Shown one piece after another: positions 1 to 8,416 of a DNA stretch of 64,000 nt. The stretch spans positions 22,495 to 86,494 of the forward strand of contig CACXLY010000002.1 of NCBI GenBank assembly GCA_902768605.1, given 5' to 3'. Position numbers and translations under genes: made by a program. The number at the start of each line of letters is the position of its first letter. Position 1 is the first letter of the stretch. This DNA comes from an uncultured Bacteroidales bacterium. GTDB lineage: Bacteria > Bacteroidota > Bacteroidia > Bacteroidales > Bacteroidaceae. The notes beneath the pieces were generated by a model. The model had not been told where the DNA came from and did no database searches. It saw only the letters and a program-made list of their open reading frames with translations.

Positions 1-965
1 CGGGGGCGGTAGTCGCCTCGGCGGGGAATTAAGCCTTCGCAATGGGCGTGCATGACCATGAACATGCGGCCTGCCTTGTCGGTGATGATTTCGCCGTTGT
101 GCCCGGCGCCGTTCAAGATGGCATCGGGGCTTGCGGAGGTGAGGACGGGCTCGGGCTCGCTCCATCCGGAAAACAGATTCTTCGAGGTGCTGAGGCAAAG
201 GGTGTACTCATAGTTGTTGAAGTGATTCTTGGAGCAGAAGAAGTAGTATAGGCCCTTATATTTATAGATGTAGCCCCCTTCGTAGGCCGTCGTGATGTAG
301 TGCGGTTCGCTGCCTTTCGCGTATGTCAGGCCGTCCTTTGCCAGCTCGCGGATGTAGTTGCCCTTGCTGTTCACGTCGCCATAGACGAGGTAGTGGCGGC
401 CGTCGTCGTCGAGGAAGTACTGCCCGTCCTGCGGCGTGGGGTGCTCAGGCGTGCCGACGTTCAGGGTGTTGGCATAGTGGAAAGGGCTGTCGATGTCGTC
501 GGCCACGAGGACTACTTGCCGGTCGTTCTCCATCGAGACAAAGAGCGTGAGATAGACCACGAGCTTGCCCTCGATGATTGCCGGCGAGGGCGCCCAGAAG
601 TTGATGTTCTGCTTGCCTGCGCCAGTCTTCATGGGGTCGGGTTTGCCGTCGCCAAAGGGGTCGTGCGCGTTCGGTCCGGGGAACATGTCGCGATAGAAGG
701 TCCAGTTGCAGAGGTCGCGGCTGCGGTAAATCTTGATGGGGAAGCCCGTCTTGAAGCAGTAGAACCACTCGCCAATCTGCACGACGGAGGGGTCGGGGCA
801 GTCGAAATCGGTCACGGGATTCACGGCGACGGTCTTGTCGGGCATGCCTTTCCTGAGTTCGAACAAAGCTTTGTCGGCCATTGCACTCTCATTTTGCGCC
901 TGTACGGCCATCGTGTTCGCCAAGCAAGCGATAAGCAGGGCGCAGAAACAACTCTTCTTTAGCAT
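1..965 (-). CDS. GH43-like secreted glycosidase, C-terminus outside window
   Basis: Open reading frame of about 321 residues that runs off the left edge, so the C-terminus is missing. Residues 1-24 form a signal peptide ending around VQAQ. The mature part reads as a five-bladed beta-propeller glycosidase of the GH43 type: DFDCPDPSVV carries the expected N-terminal catalytic Asp, FWAPSPAII matches the GH43 WAP motif, and DGQYFLDDDGRHYLVYG is a typical blade strand pair. GH43 enzymes usually release arabinose or xylose from plant polysaccharides; the exact substrate cannot be read here. It diverges from the rhamnose genes, suggesting a shared plant-glycan context (inference). The start at 965 is the first Met before the signal peptide. 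Confidence 0.8.
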   Translation of the reverse strand, partial: MLKKSCFCALLIACLANTMAVQAQNESAMADKALFELRKGMPDKTVAVNPVTDFDCPDPSVVQIGEWFYCFKTGFPIKIYRSRDLCNWTFYRDMFPGPNAHDPFGDGKPDPMKTGAGKQNINFWAPSPAIIEGKLVVYLTLFVSMENDRQVVLVADDIDSPFHYANTLNVGTPEHPTPQDGQYFLDDDGRHYLVYGDVNSKGNYIRELAKDGLTYAKGSEPHYITTAYEGGYIYKYKGLYYFFCSKNHFNNYEYTLCLSTSKNLFSGWSEPEPVLTSASPDAILNGAGHNGEIITDKAGRMFMVMHAHCEGLIPRRGDYRP

Positions 966-996
966 AATATATTGCACTTTTTACCTTTTTGTTTCA

Positions 997-1004
997 CAAA
1001 ATTA
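997..1004 (-). promoter_or_regulatory. Bacteroidetes -7 element for GH43 gene
   Basis: TAATTTTG on the minus strand matches the Bacteroidetes TAnnTTTG element and lies 32 bp upstream of the GH43 start codon. Confidence 0.5.
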
Positions 1005-1047
1005 TAAAATATTCTCCATTTCTTGTCCTTTATTATGCTTTTTTTTG

Positions 1048-1055
1048 TATTTTTG
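1048..1055 (+). promoter_or_regulatory. Bacteroidetes -7 element for rhaB
   Basis: TATTTTTG fits TAnnTTTG and lies 20 bp before the rhaB ATG. A weak TTG-containing -33 region is near 1022. No clear regulator operator could be distinguished in the 110-bp divergent gap. Confidence 0.5.
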
Positions 1056-1075
1056 TAGGACAAAACTTGATAATT

Positions 1076-2545
1076 ATGAATTTCTTTGCAGTTGATTTGG
1101 GGGCTACGAGTGGACGTACGATACTTGGAAACATCGCGGATGGCAAGCTTTCCTTGCGCGAACTGACCAGATTCCCCAATAACATCATCCAAACGGGCGG
1201 GCATTTCTTTTGGGACATCTTTGCTCTCTACCACGAAATCCTGCGCGGCCTGAAACTTGTGGCCGACGAGGGCGTCGAGCTTCAAAGCATTGGCATCGAC
1301 ACATGGGGCGTCGATTTCGTCTGCATCGGAAGGGACGGCGGCATCCTGCGCAACCCTTACAGCTATCGCGACCCGCAGAATAGGGGAATACAGACCCTCT
1401 CTGACTCCTCCGGAGAGGATGCCGGTCGGAAGGTCTCCCCTTCAAAAGAAGATTTGGAAGAGACCATTTACTCCAAGACAGGCATCCAGTTCCTCGACTT
1501 CAACTCAATCTTCCAGCTTGCCGCGATGCGACGGAACAACGATTCCGCCCTCGAGGCTGCCGACAAAGTGCTTTTCGTGCCCGATGCCCTGATGTACATG
1601 CTGACGGGCGAAGCTGTCTGCGAGTACACGATTTGCTCCACGTCGCAGCTCCTCAATGCACGTACCAGGCGGCTCGATGCCGACTTGCTCGACATGATTG
1701 GCATGCAGGAGAGTCAGTTCGGCCGCTACGTGAACCCTTGCGACGTCGTAGGTACGCTCTCGAAAGAGGTTCAGCAGCAGACAGGAATGGGAGCCGTGCC
1801 GGTAGTGGCAGTTGCGGGACACGATACGGCATCTGCCGTGGCGGCCGTTCCTGCTGAGGATGAGCACTTTGCCTATCTCAGCTGTGGCACTTGGAGCTTG
1901 CTCGGCATCGAGACAAACGAGCCCATCATCAGCGAGAAGAGCTACGCGTATAACTTCACGAACGAGGGCGGCATAGAGGGCACGACGCGCTTCCTGAAGA
2001 ACATCTGCGGCTTGTGGCTCCTGGAGCGTTGCCGGAAGGAGTGGACCGACGCTCCAAGCGACGTGAACGAGGTCAACCGGGGCGCCATGACAGCTCCCGC
2101 CTTCCGCAGCATCATCAATCCCGACGACCCGCGTTTCGCCAACCCGACAAGCATGGTGGAGGCCATCAAGAGCTATTGCCGCGAGTCGAATCAGCCGATT
2201 CCCGAGACTTGGCAAGAGCAGGCACGCTGCATCTTCGAGAGCCTCGCCATCCGCTACCGTGAGGTGCTCGGCTACCTTCGAGAGCTCGCGCCGTTCCCCA
2301 TCGAGCGACTTCACGTCATTGGCGGCGGCACGTACAACAACTACTTGATGCAGATGACGGCCGACAGCATCGGACTGCCCGTCATCACAGGCCCCGTCGA
2401 AGGTACAGCCATAGGCAACATCATGCTCCAGGCAAAGGCGGCCGGGCTGGTAAGCGACCGCTTCGAAATGCGAAAGATTATCGCCCGGAGCATCGAGACG
2501 AGAACCTACTTCCCGGGAGCGGACTCCGTCCCAAATGAAAAATGA
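1076..2545 (+). CDS. rhaB: L-rhamnulokinase
   Basis: 489 residues, the same length as E. coli RhaB. It phosphorylates L-rhamnulose at O-1 with ATP in the cytoplasm. FGGY-kinase features are visible: the N-terminal phosphate loop MNFFAVDLGATSGRT, the substrate region GIDTWGVDF, and AGHDTASAV near residue 248 with the catalytic Asp. The start at 1076 gives the family N-terminus; an upstream in-frame Met at 989 lies before the promoter. Residues about 104-131 (DNA 1387-1470) are extra relative to the family loop between YRD and GIQFLDFN. They derive from a decayed copy of the palindromic element also found in the YfhO gene. First gene of rhaB-rhaA-rhaT. Confidence 0.95.
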   Translation: MNFFAVDLGATSGRTILGNIADGKLSLRELTRFPNNIIQTGGHFFWDIFALYHEILRGLKLVADEGVELQSIGIDTWGVDFVCIGRDGGILRNPYSYRDPQNRGIQTLSDSSGEDAGRKVSPSKEDLEETIYSKTGIQFLDFNSIFQLAAMRRNNDSALEAADKVLFVPDALMYMLTGEAVCEYTICSTSQLLNARTRRLDADLLDMIGMQESQFGRYVNPCDVVGTLSKEVQQQTGMGAVPVVAVAGHDTASAVAAVPAEDEHFAYLSCGTWSLLGIETNEPIISEKSYAYNFTNEGGIEGTTRFLKNICGLWLLERCRKEWTDAPSDVNEVNRGAMTAPAFRSIINPDDPRFANPTSMVEAIKSYCRESNQPIPETWQEQARCIFESLAIRYREVLGYLRELAPFPIERLHVIGGGTYNNYLMQMTADSIGLPVITGPVEGTAIGNIMLQAKAAGLVSDRFEMRKIIARSIETRTYFPGADSVPNEK

Positions 2546-2622
2546 TGAATGAAGAATGACATCCCATTACCTTCAACAACTCCTTTAGATTCCGGAATTT
2601 GATTAACATTAAATATAATAAT

Positions 2623-3876
2623 ATGAAAGAGAATTTGATTAAACAGGCTTATGAAGTGGCGAAGGAACGCTACGCAGAAATTGGTGTCGATACAGAGCAG
2701 GTGTTGCAGCAGCTGCAGGATTTCCACCTCAGTTTGCATTGCTGGCAGGCCGACGACGTACACGGCTTCGAGGTGCAGGCAGGCGCCATGAGCGGCGGCA
2801 TCCAGTCGACGGGAGACTTCCCGGGTGCTGCAAGAAACATCGACGAGTTGCGACAGGACATCCTAAAGGCCAAGAGCCTCATCCCCGGCTCACACCGACT
2901 GAACCTCCACGAGATATATGGCGACTTCAAGGGCAAGGTGGTGGACCGCGACGAGGTAACCGTCGAGTACTTCCAGAGCTGGATTGACTGGGCAAAGGAC
3001 AACAAGACGCTGCTCGACTTCAACAGTTCCAGCTTCTCGCATCCCAAGAGTGGCAACCTCACGCTCGCCAACCCGGACAAGGGCATCCGCGACTTCTGGA
3101 TTGAGCACACGAAGCGTTGCCGCGACATCGCCAACGCCATGGGCGAGGCGCAGGGTGACCCTTGCATCATGAACCTCTGGGTTCACGACGGCTGCAAGGA
3201 TGTGAGTGTCAACCACATGCTTTACCGCACCATCCTCAAGCAGTCGCTCGACGACATCTTCTCGAAGCAGCAACCCATGATGAAGGACAGCATCGAGGGC
3301 AAGGTGTTCGGCATCGGCCTGGAGAGCTTTACTGTGGGCAGCCACGACTTCTACACGGCTTATGCGGCACAGAACAATAAGATTCTGACCATCGACACAG
3401 GTCACTACCATCCCACCGAAATGCCTGGCGACAAGGTAAGCGCCGTGTTGCCTTTCATTCAGGAGCTGATGCTTCACGTCAGCCGGCCGGTGCGTTGGGA
3501 CAGCGACCACGTTACCATCCAGGACGACCCCACGCAGGACCTCTTCAGCGAAATCGTCAGAGCCGACGCCCTCAACCGTGTCCACTACGGACTCGACTTC
3601 TTCGACGGCAGCATCAATCGCATCGCAGCCTACGTCATTGGCTCACGCTCGGCTCAGAAGTGCATGACGAGGGCCTTGCTCGAGCCGCGAAAGACCATCT
3701 CCGAACTGGAGCTCGCGGGTCAGGGCTACAAGGTGCTCGGCCTCATCGAGGAGCAGAAGTGCATGCCCTGGCAGGCCGTATATGACGAGTTCTGCCTTCG
3801 CAACAACGTTCCCGTCGGGCAGGACTGGATGCGCGAAATAGACATCTATGAGAAGGAAGTGACAAGCAAGCGTTAA
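2623..3876 (+). CDS. rhaA: L-rhamnose isomerase
   Basis: 417 residues, full length for the family. Converts L-rhamnose to L-rhamnulose and needs divalent metal. Diagnostic stretches include FHLSLHCWQADDVHGFE near the N-terminus, GLESFTVGSHDFY, IDTGHYHPTEMPGDK and RPVRWDSDHV, which hold the metal-binding Glu, His and Asp residues. The ATG at 2623 follows AT-rich sequence and matches the family start; the earlier in-frame Met at 2599 only adds AT-repeat residues. Lies 77 bp after rhaB and 4 bp before rhaT, so probably co-transcribed. In Bacteroides this gene is usually called rhaI. Confidence 0.96.
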   Translation: MKENLIKQAYEVAKERYAEIGVDTEQVLQQLQDFHLSLHCWQADDVHGFEVQAGAMSGGIQSTGDFPGAARNIDELRQDILKAKSLIPGSHRLNLHEIYGDFKGKVVDRDEVTVEYFQSWIDWAKDNKTLLDFNSSSFSHPKSGNLTLANPDKGIRDFWIEHTKRCRDIANAMGEAQGDPCIMNLWVHDGCKDVSVNHMLYRTILKQSLDDIFSKQQPMMKDSIEGKVFGIGLESFTVGSHDFYTAYAAQNNKILTIDTGHYHPTEMPGDKVSAVLPFIQELMLHVSRPVRWDSDHVTIQDDPTQDLFSEIVRADALNRVHYGLDFFDGSINRIAAYVIGSRSAQKCMTRALLEPRKTISELELAGQGYKVLGLIEEQKCMPWQAVYDEFCLRNNVPVGQDWMREIDIYEKEVTSKR

Positions 3877-3880
3877 GACC

Positions 3881-4921
3881 ATGATAGCACTCGGATTACT
3901 CATCATCGCCATCGGCGCGTTCTGTCAGTCGAGCAGCTACGTGCCTATCAATAAGATAAAGGACTGGAGCTGGGAGAGCTACTGGATCGTACAGGGCGTG
4001 TTTGCCTGGCTCTTGCTTCCCTTCCTCGGTGCCCTGCTGGCGGTTCCGGCGGGCCATAGCCTCTTCGAGCTCTTCGGCAGCAATCCCTCGGCCTCGGGCA
4101 TGACGTTCTTCTACGGTGTGCTGTGGGGCGTCGGAGGCCTGACGTTTGGTCTGAGCATGCGCTACCTCGGCGTGGCGCTCGGACAGAGTCTCGCCCTGGG
4201 CACCTGCGCCGCCTTAGGCACGTTGCTGGCTCCCATCTTCACCGGCCATGCGGCCGACATCACGACAAGCATCGTCGTAGGTGTCGTCGTGACGCTCATC
4301 GGCATCGCCATCATCGGCGTGGCAGGGAAAATGAGAGAGAAAGACCAGACGCGCTCTGCCTCCTCCATAGGCGAGGGCACGGGCCAGGCGTCCTCCTCTT
4401 CAAAGGGAAGTCTGGAGCGGTCTTTCACCAAGGGCATCATCGTGGCATTCCTGGCGGGCTTCATGAGCGCCTGTTTCAATATCGGGCTGGCTGCCGGACA
4501 ACCCCTGCAGTTCGATGGCGTCAATCCCATGTACGCCGGTCTGCCTGCCACCTTCCTCGTCACGCTTGGCGGCTTCTGCACCAATGCCGTCTATTGCTTC
4601 TTCCAAAACGGCAAGAACCGTACTTGGAGCGATTACGGCAAGCGTTCTGTCTGGACGAACAACCTCTTTTTCTGCCTGCTGGCGGGCGCGCTCTGGTATA
4701 GCCAGTTCTTCGGACTGAGCCTGGGCAAGGGCTTCCTCACCGAGAGCCCCGTCCTCATCACCTTTGCCTTCTGCATCCTGATGGCTTTGAATATCGTCTT
4801 CAGTAACCTCTGGGGCATCATCCTCAAAGAGTGGAAGGGCTGCAGCCGGCAGACCATCAACGTGCTCATTGCCGGTCTGATAGTGCTCATTATCAGTTGC
4901 TTCCTGCCGCAGCTGCTGTAG
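3881..4921 (+). CDS. rhaT: L-rhamnose-proton symporter
   Basis: 346 residues with about ten hydrophobic segments, as in RhaT. Imports L-rhamnose with protons across the inner membrane. Family stretches include CQSSSYVPINKIKDWSWE, SMRYLGVALGQSLALG and the C-terminal WGIILKEWKG. Residues about 155-181 (DNA 4345-4422) are a Ser/Gly-rich segment in a cytoplasmic loop. Their DNA resembles the palindromic insertion element also found in rhaB, so the loop probably grew by insertion and then decayed. The gene starts 4 bp after rhaA. No rhamnulose-1-phosphate aldolase or AraC-type regulator follows in this window. Confidence 0.95.
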   Translation: MIALGLLIIAIGAFCQSSSYVPINKIKDWSWESYWIVQGVFAWLLLPFLGALLAVPAGHSLFELFGSNPSASGMTFFYGVLWGVGGLTFGLSMRYLGVALGQSLALGTCAALGTLLAPIFTGHAADITTSIVVGVVVTLIGIAIIGVAGKMREKDQTRSASSIGEGTGQASSSSKGSLERSFTKGIIVAFLAGFMSACFNIGLAAGQPLQFDGVNPMYAGLPATFLVTLGGFCTNAVYCFFQNGKNRTWSDYGKRSVWTNNLFFCLLAGALWYSQFFGLSLGKGFLTESPVLITFAFCILMALNIVFSNLWGIILKEWKGCSRQTINVLIAGLIVLIISCFLPQLL

Positions 4922-4942
4922 GGGGCGGACAACTGACAGCAG

Positions 4943-5126
4943 ACCCCCTCTAACTCCCCCTTTAGGGGGAGAAAAAAAGACAGCGGACCCCCTCTGACTC
5001 CCCCTCTAGGGGGAGAAAATAAATAGTAAAATAGCTAAATCGTAAATAAATCGTAAATCGTAAATCGTCAAATCGTAAATACTTTATCGTCAAATCGTAA
5101 ATCGTAAATTTTCAAATCGTAAATAA
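4943..5126. repeat. Two palindromic half-elements plus AAATCGTAA array
   Basis: 4943-5016 holds two direct copies of a GC-rich palindrome of the form CCCCCTCTGACTCCCCC followed by AGGGGGAGA, the intergenic form of the element found inside coding genes. 5029-5126 is a degenerate array of AAATCGTAA and AATCGTCAA words, shared with 8045-8100 and 29885-30079. No open frame is credible here. Confidence 0.8.
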
Positions 5127-5138
5127 CTTCGATATTCA

Positions 5139-5996
5139 ATGAAAACTCATCTCTCACATTATTTGTTTGCATTTTCTAACGCTCTGATTCTCTTTTCCTT
5201 CTTCTCGTGTACGCCAAAGCAAAATGCTGAGGATAAGCCTATCGAGTACAATTGGGGCACCGCCGCCCTGCGCATCGAGAGACCTGTGGCTGAAGGGGCG
5301 GAGGAGTGCTATCTCATCGACTTCAAGCTCGATACGCTGGCCGGCGAGAGTCCTTTGGCCAAAAGCCTCTCCGCGGTGCTCTGCGACAGCGTGATAGGTG
5401 CTGGCTACTCCTCGCTTTCGAAGGCTATGCAGGCCTTTGCCGACAGCTTGGAGGCCGACTGGAAAGAGGAGCTGGCCGAGCGCTATGCAGATCAGCCCGA
5501 GTACAGAGACATCTTGCAGTACACCTACGAAGTGGAGGGAAAGGTGGCTCCCGACGCTCAGCCCCTCGCACAGTCCACGATGAAGGCGGACGATGCAGGG
5601 CAGGAGAGCACCCCCGCTGAACAGAAGGGCTGGAAGGGCGATGCCTTGTCCTATATGGTCACCACGTCATGCTACCTCGGCGGCGCGCACGGCAGCTACG
5701 TCGTCTCCTACTACAACTTCGATGTCAAGACGGGTAAGCTCCTGAAAATCGAGGACATCGTCCCGGCCGGCAAAGAGCAGGACGTGCTGAAAGCGATGGC
5801 AGAGCAGCTCTGCAAGGACTGGGAGGCAAAGGACCTGGCTGACTTGCAGGAGAAGACCGGCATCACAATGCTTGGCGACCTCTACCTGACGAATAATTTC
5901 CTTCTCAAGGGCGACAGCATCGAGTTTCTCTTCAACCAGTACGAGATAGCGCCCTACGCCGCCGGACTCATCGGCGTAACCCTGCCAAGGCCATAA
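5139..5996 (+). CDS. DUF3298/RsiV-like lipoprotein
   Basis: 285 residues. A lipobox-type signal ends at Cys24 (FFSC), predicting a lipoprotein in the outer or periplasmic envelope. The C-terminal half has the DUF3298 signature: a Gly-Gly-Ala-His-Gly turn (YLGGAHGSYVVSYYNFD) followed by VKTGKLLKIEDIV. The N-terminal half is DUF4163-like. In RsiV such domains bind lysozyme, but most Bacteroidota homologues have no assigned role, so function is not inferred. It is isolated between repeat blocks and has no recognisable TAnnTTTG promoter close to the start. Confidence 0.75.
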   Translation: MKTHLSHYLFAFSNALILFSFFSCTPKQNAEDKPIEYNWGTAALRIERPVAEGAEECYLIDFKLDTLAGESPLAKSLSAVLCDSVIGAGYSSLSKAMQAFADSLEADWKEELAERYADQPEYRDILQYTYEVEGKVAPDAQPLAQSTMKADDAGQESTPAEQKGWKGDALSYMVTTSCYLGGAHGSYVVSYYNFDVKTGKLLKIEDIVPAGKEQDVLKAMAEQLCKDWEAKDLADLQEKTGITMLGDLYLTNNFLLKGDSIEFLFNQYEIAPYAAGLIGVTLPRP

Positions 5997-6124
5997 GAGG
6001 AGGTTGGCAGCGCGTCGTGAGCCTCTGATGAAAAGCAGTACATAGGGCCGGCGTTTGCTGCGGGAGTCGGATATTATTTATTGCTGCTGGGGGAAAATTT
6101 CTCTCTCTTCCTTTTAGGTCCTCT

Positions 6125-6667
6125 CTCATCGGTGTTTCTGACGAATAGCAGCTTATGGGGGCTTGCTAAAAGTCTCGAAGAGACGACAGAGCACAGACGG
6201 GGGTGTTAACCCCCGGTAATGTTGCAACGAAAGAGAAAGCCCTAAAGGGGCGACAGAGACATAAGCAAGTGGTTATTAAACAGGTTACATATTCTGTCGC
6301 CCCTTCAGGGCTTATTATTGTCAGGCTAACCTGTCCCGGGGGTTATCACCCCCGTCTGTGGTCTTTCGCACCTTCGGTGCTTTTCCCCGGACAGCAATAG
6401 ATATTATTAGTCTCGAAGAGACGGAAGAGCACAGATGGGGGAGTGAACCTCAAGTCTCGAAGAGACGGAAGAGCATATACGGGGGTGTCAACCCCCGGTT
6501 ATGGAGCGACAAAAAAAGAAAGCCCTAAAGGGGCGACAGACATCAGAATGAGTTGAATTTTATCATGTTAGATGTTCTGCCGCCCTTTTAGGGCTTGAAT
6601 ATGGTGAATGTCATTGACCCGGGGGTTGTCACCCCCGTCTGTGGTCTGTCGCACCTCCGGTGCTTTT
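6125..6667. repeat. Composite hairpin repeat block
   Basis: Fills most of the 860-bp gap after the DUF3298 gene. It consists of two large palindromes. Each is built of short hairpins with 5-bp stems and GAA/TAAA-like loops (GTCTCGAAGAGAC, GCACCTTCGGTGC, GCCCTAAAGGGGC), alternating with ACGGGGGTG-TTAACCCCCGG inverted repeats. The same building blocks recur at 13395-13590 and 42566-43108. Short open frames here (for example 6203-6400) are by-products of the repeat. Nothing coding is seen between 5997 and 6856. Confidence 0.85.
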
Positions 6668-6690
6668 TTTCATGACAACAATAATATTCC

Positions 6691-6832
6691 GACGCTTGCT
6701 GTGGCGTTGCTCGACGCTTGCTGTGGCGTTGGCTGACGCTTGCTGTGGCGTTGGCCTTTCCTTGCTGTGGGAAATGGCGACGCTTGCTGTGGCATAAAAT
6801 TTCCCCTAAAGGGGGTTAGGGGGTTCCTTGCT
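6691..6832. repeat. 22-bp tandem array, TTGCTGTGG family
   Basis: Five units spaced 22 bp apart (GACGCTTGCTGTGG at 6691, 6713, 6735 and so on). They are followed at 6802-6832 by half of the GC-rich palindromic element (TTCCCCTAAAGGGGG). The block lies immediately after the stop of the minus-strand clostripain-like gene. Confidence 0.85.
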
Positions 6833-6856
6833 GTAGAGTTCCCGGGCGCCTCTGCT

Positions 6857-8044
6857 CTACCAACCCGTCTGTTCCCAACCCGCGGCCTGATACCACGAGG
6901 TTTTCTGGAAGTCGGCATTCCAGCCGTAGGTCTCGTATTTATCCAAGGGAACGAACATGGATACGCCTCCGTAGCAATCCACATCCCATACCGTCGGCTG
7001 CTTGCAAAGGTTGGCAAACCACCGCTTCGTGGAGGAAACGGTGCGCAGCGGCACAGCCTTGTCGTAAAGCTCCATCCAGGCATCGTAGTCCTCTGCGGAA
7101 AGAAGACGCCGCATCGTGGTACGCATGTCGAAATAGTACGTGTACTTGGTCAGGTAGTCACAGTAAGCCTGGAAGCCGTCGGTGGAAGGGCTCGTGCGAG
7201 TCGAGAAGAGTGGCGTCAGAAGGCGACCTGTCTCGATGGCCAGCGGCTCGAGCTGCGTGCAGTCGATGAGGGAGAGGAGTACGCCCGGGTAGGTGTAGCC
7301 GTTGTACGTGCCCGGATAACCGCTGTCGTAGCCCTTTACGATGCCATCGACGTCGCCCATGCAGAGCGCGTGGATTATCTTGTCGTAGGGCGCTCCCGAC
7401 CCCGGTATCTCTGCCGGCGAGCCTATCATGAAGTGGGTGACGTCCCGCAGTTCGTAGGCCGCCTCGATGCTCTGCATGAAGCAGGCGTCGAAGAAGAGGT
7501 AGTCGCACTTGGGCAGCTGGGCCAGGATGTCGTGCAGCACGGGTATCTCCATCTCGCTCTTCTCGGCAGGCTCGCTGTGCACTTCGTCCTTGCCAAACGT
7601 CTTGCGGCGCGGCGTCCAGCCTGTGGCGTGCGACCAGAACGTGATGCCATAATGGCGTGCGGGAAAGAAGTGCTCGATGCCGTGCAATATCCTGAACATC
7701 GTCAGCGAGTCCGTACTGCACAGCTCTTCTTCATATTGCTTCCAGAGCTGCAAGCCCTTGGTTGCGGAGAGCTCATAGATGGCGGGTTTGTGCAGCTTGT
7801 CGTCGAGGTAGATGACGAAGTTGACGTCCTCGGGGATGCTTGCCTTGCTCAGCGCCATCTCCATCGTATCGAGCCGGACGGCCGAGGAGAGGGTGTTGTC
7901 CGCCGCCATGTAGACGATGACGGTGCGCTCCGCTTCGGTCCGAGGCTGCTCATCGGGAGGCACGAGCGTGTCGCGGCAACCCGCCAGCAGGCCGAAGGCA
8001 AGAATCAGCAGGCATGCGAAGAAGGAACGAAGGACGTTGGACAT
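6857..8044 (-). CDS. Clostripain-family (C11) cysteine peptidase lipoprotein
   Basis: 395 residues. A lipobox (LLAGC, Cys23) predicts a lipid-anchored envelope protein. The peptidase C11 pattern is present: RTVIVYMAADNTLSS at the start of the domain, the catalytic His139 in ITFWSHATGW, and the catalytic Cys188 in YLFFDACFMQSIEAAYELR. MIGSPAEIPGSGAPY follows, as in family members. C11 enzymes cleave after Arg or Lys; several gut Bacteroidota secrete them. Here the lipobox argues for surface or periplasmic retention rather than release. Substrate specificity cannot be told from this sequence. Confidence 0.85.
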   Translation of the reverse strand: MSNVLRSFFACLLILAFGLLAGCRDTLVPPDEQPRTEAERTVIVYMAADNTLSSAVRLDTMEMALSKASIPEDVNFVIYLDDKLHKPAIYELSATKGLQLWKQYEEELCSTDSLTMFRILHGIEHFFPARHYGITFWSHATGWTPRRKTFGKDEVHSEPAEKSEMEIPVLHDILAQLPKCDYLFFDACFMQSIEAAYELRDVTHFMIGSPAEIPGSGAPYDKIIHALCMGDVDGIVKGYDSGYPGTYNGYTYPGVLLSLIDCTQLEPLAIETGRLLTPLFSTRTSPSTDGFQAYCDYLTKYTYYFDMRTTMRRLLSAEDYDAWMELYDKAVPLRTVSSTKRWFANLCKQPTVWDVDCYGGVSMFVPLDKYETYGWNADFQKTSWYQAAGWEQTGW

Positions 8045-8222
8045 TGAAGTGATTTACGATTTGACTATTTACGATTTACGATTTATTTACTATTTAGTAA
8101 TTTAACTATTTACAGGTTTACAGGGTTCTTGGGGCTGTTCCCCCCTCCTCTGGAGGGGTCGGGGGAGGCTGTTATTTTCGATTTATTTTCCTTCTTTCTC
8201 CCCTCTCCCACGGGAGGAGTCT
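8045..8222. repeat. ATTTACGATTTAC array and palindromic element
   Basis: In the 372-bp divergent gap between the clostripain-like gene and the histidine kinase, 8045-8115 is an AATCGTAAAT-type array (inverted). 8140-8222 contains CCCCTCCTCTGGAGGGG and a second hairpin CTCCCCTCTCCCACGGGAGG in the arrangement of the MITE-like element. 8223-8416 is AT-rich; no promoter match convincing enough to list was seen. Confidence 0.7.
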
Positions 8223-8416
8223 GGTGAGTCAGTCCTCCGTTGTCCGTTGTCTGTTGTCCGTTGTCCTCTTATTATATATAATAATGTATAGGGCGCTCTG
8301 TTTCATCAGGCATTCAGCAATTGCGCTGCAAAAATACGAAAAAATCTTCATTCATCAGCCCTCATTCTTCTTTTTTAACACAATAACGCAAGCTTTCTTT
8401 CCGTTATTATTAACGT

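Noticed and set aside
6203..6400. 65-residue open frame in the hairpin block
   Set aside because: It is made of the palindromic repeat, recurs in other frames at the other repeat loci, and has no promoter or conserved protein signature.
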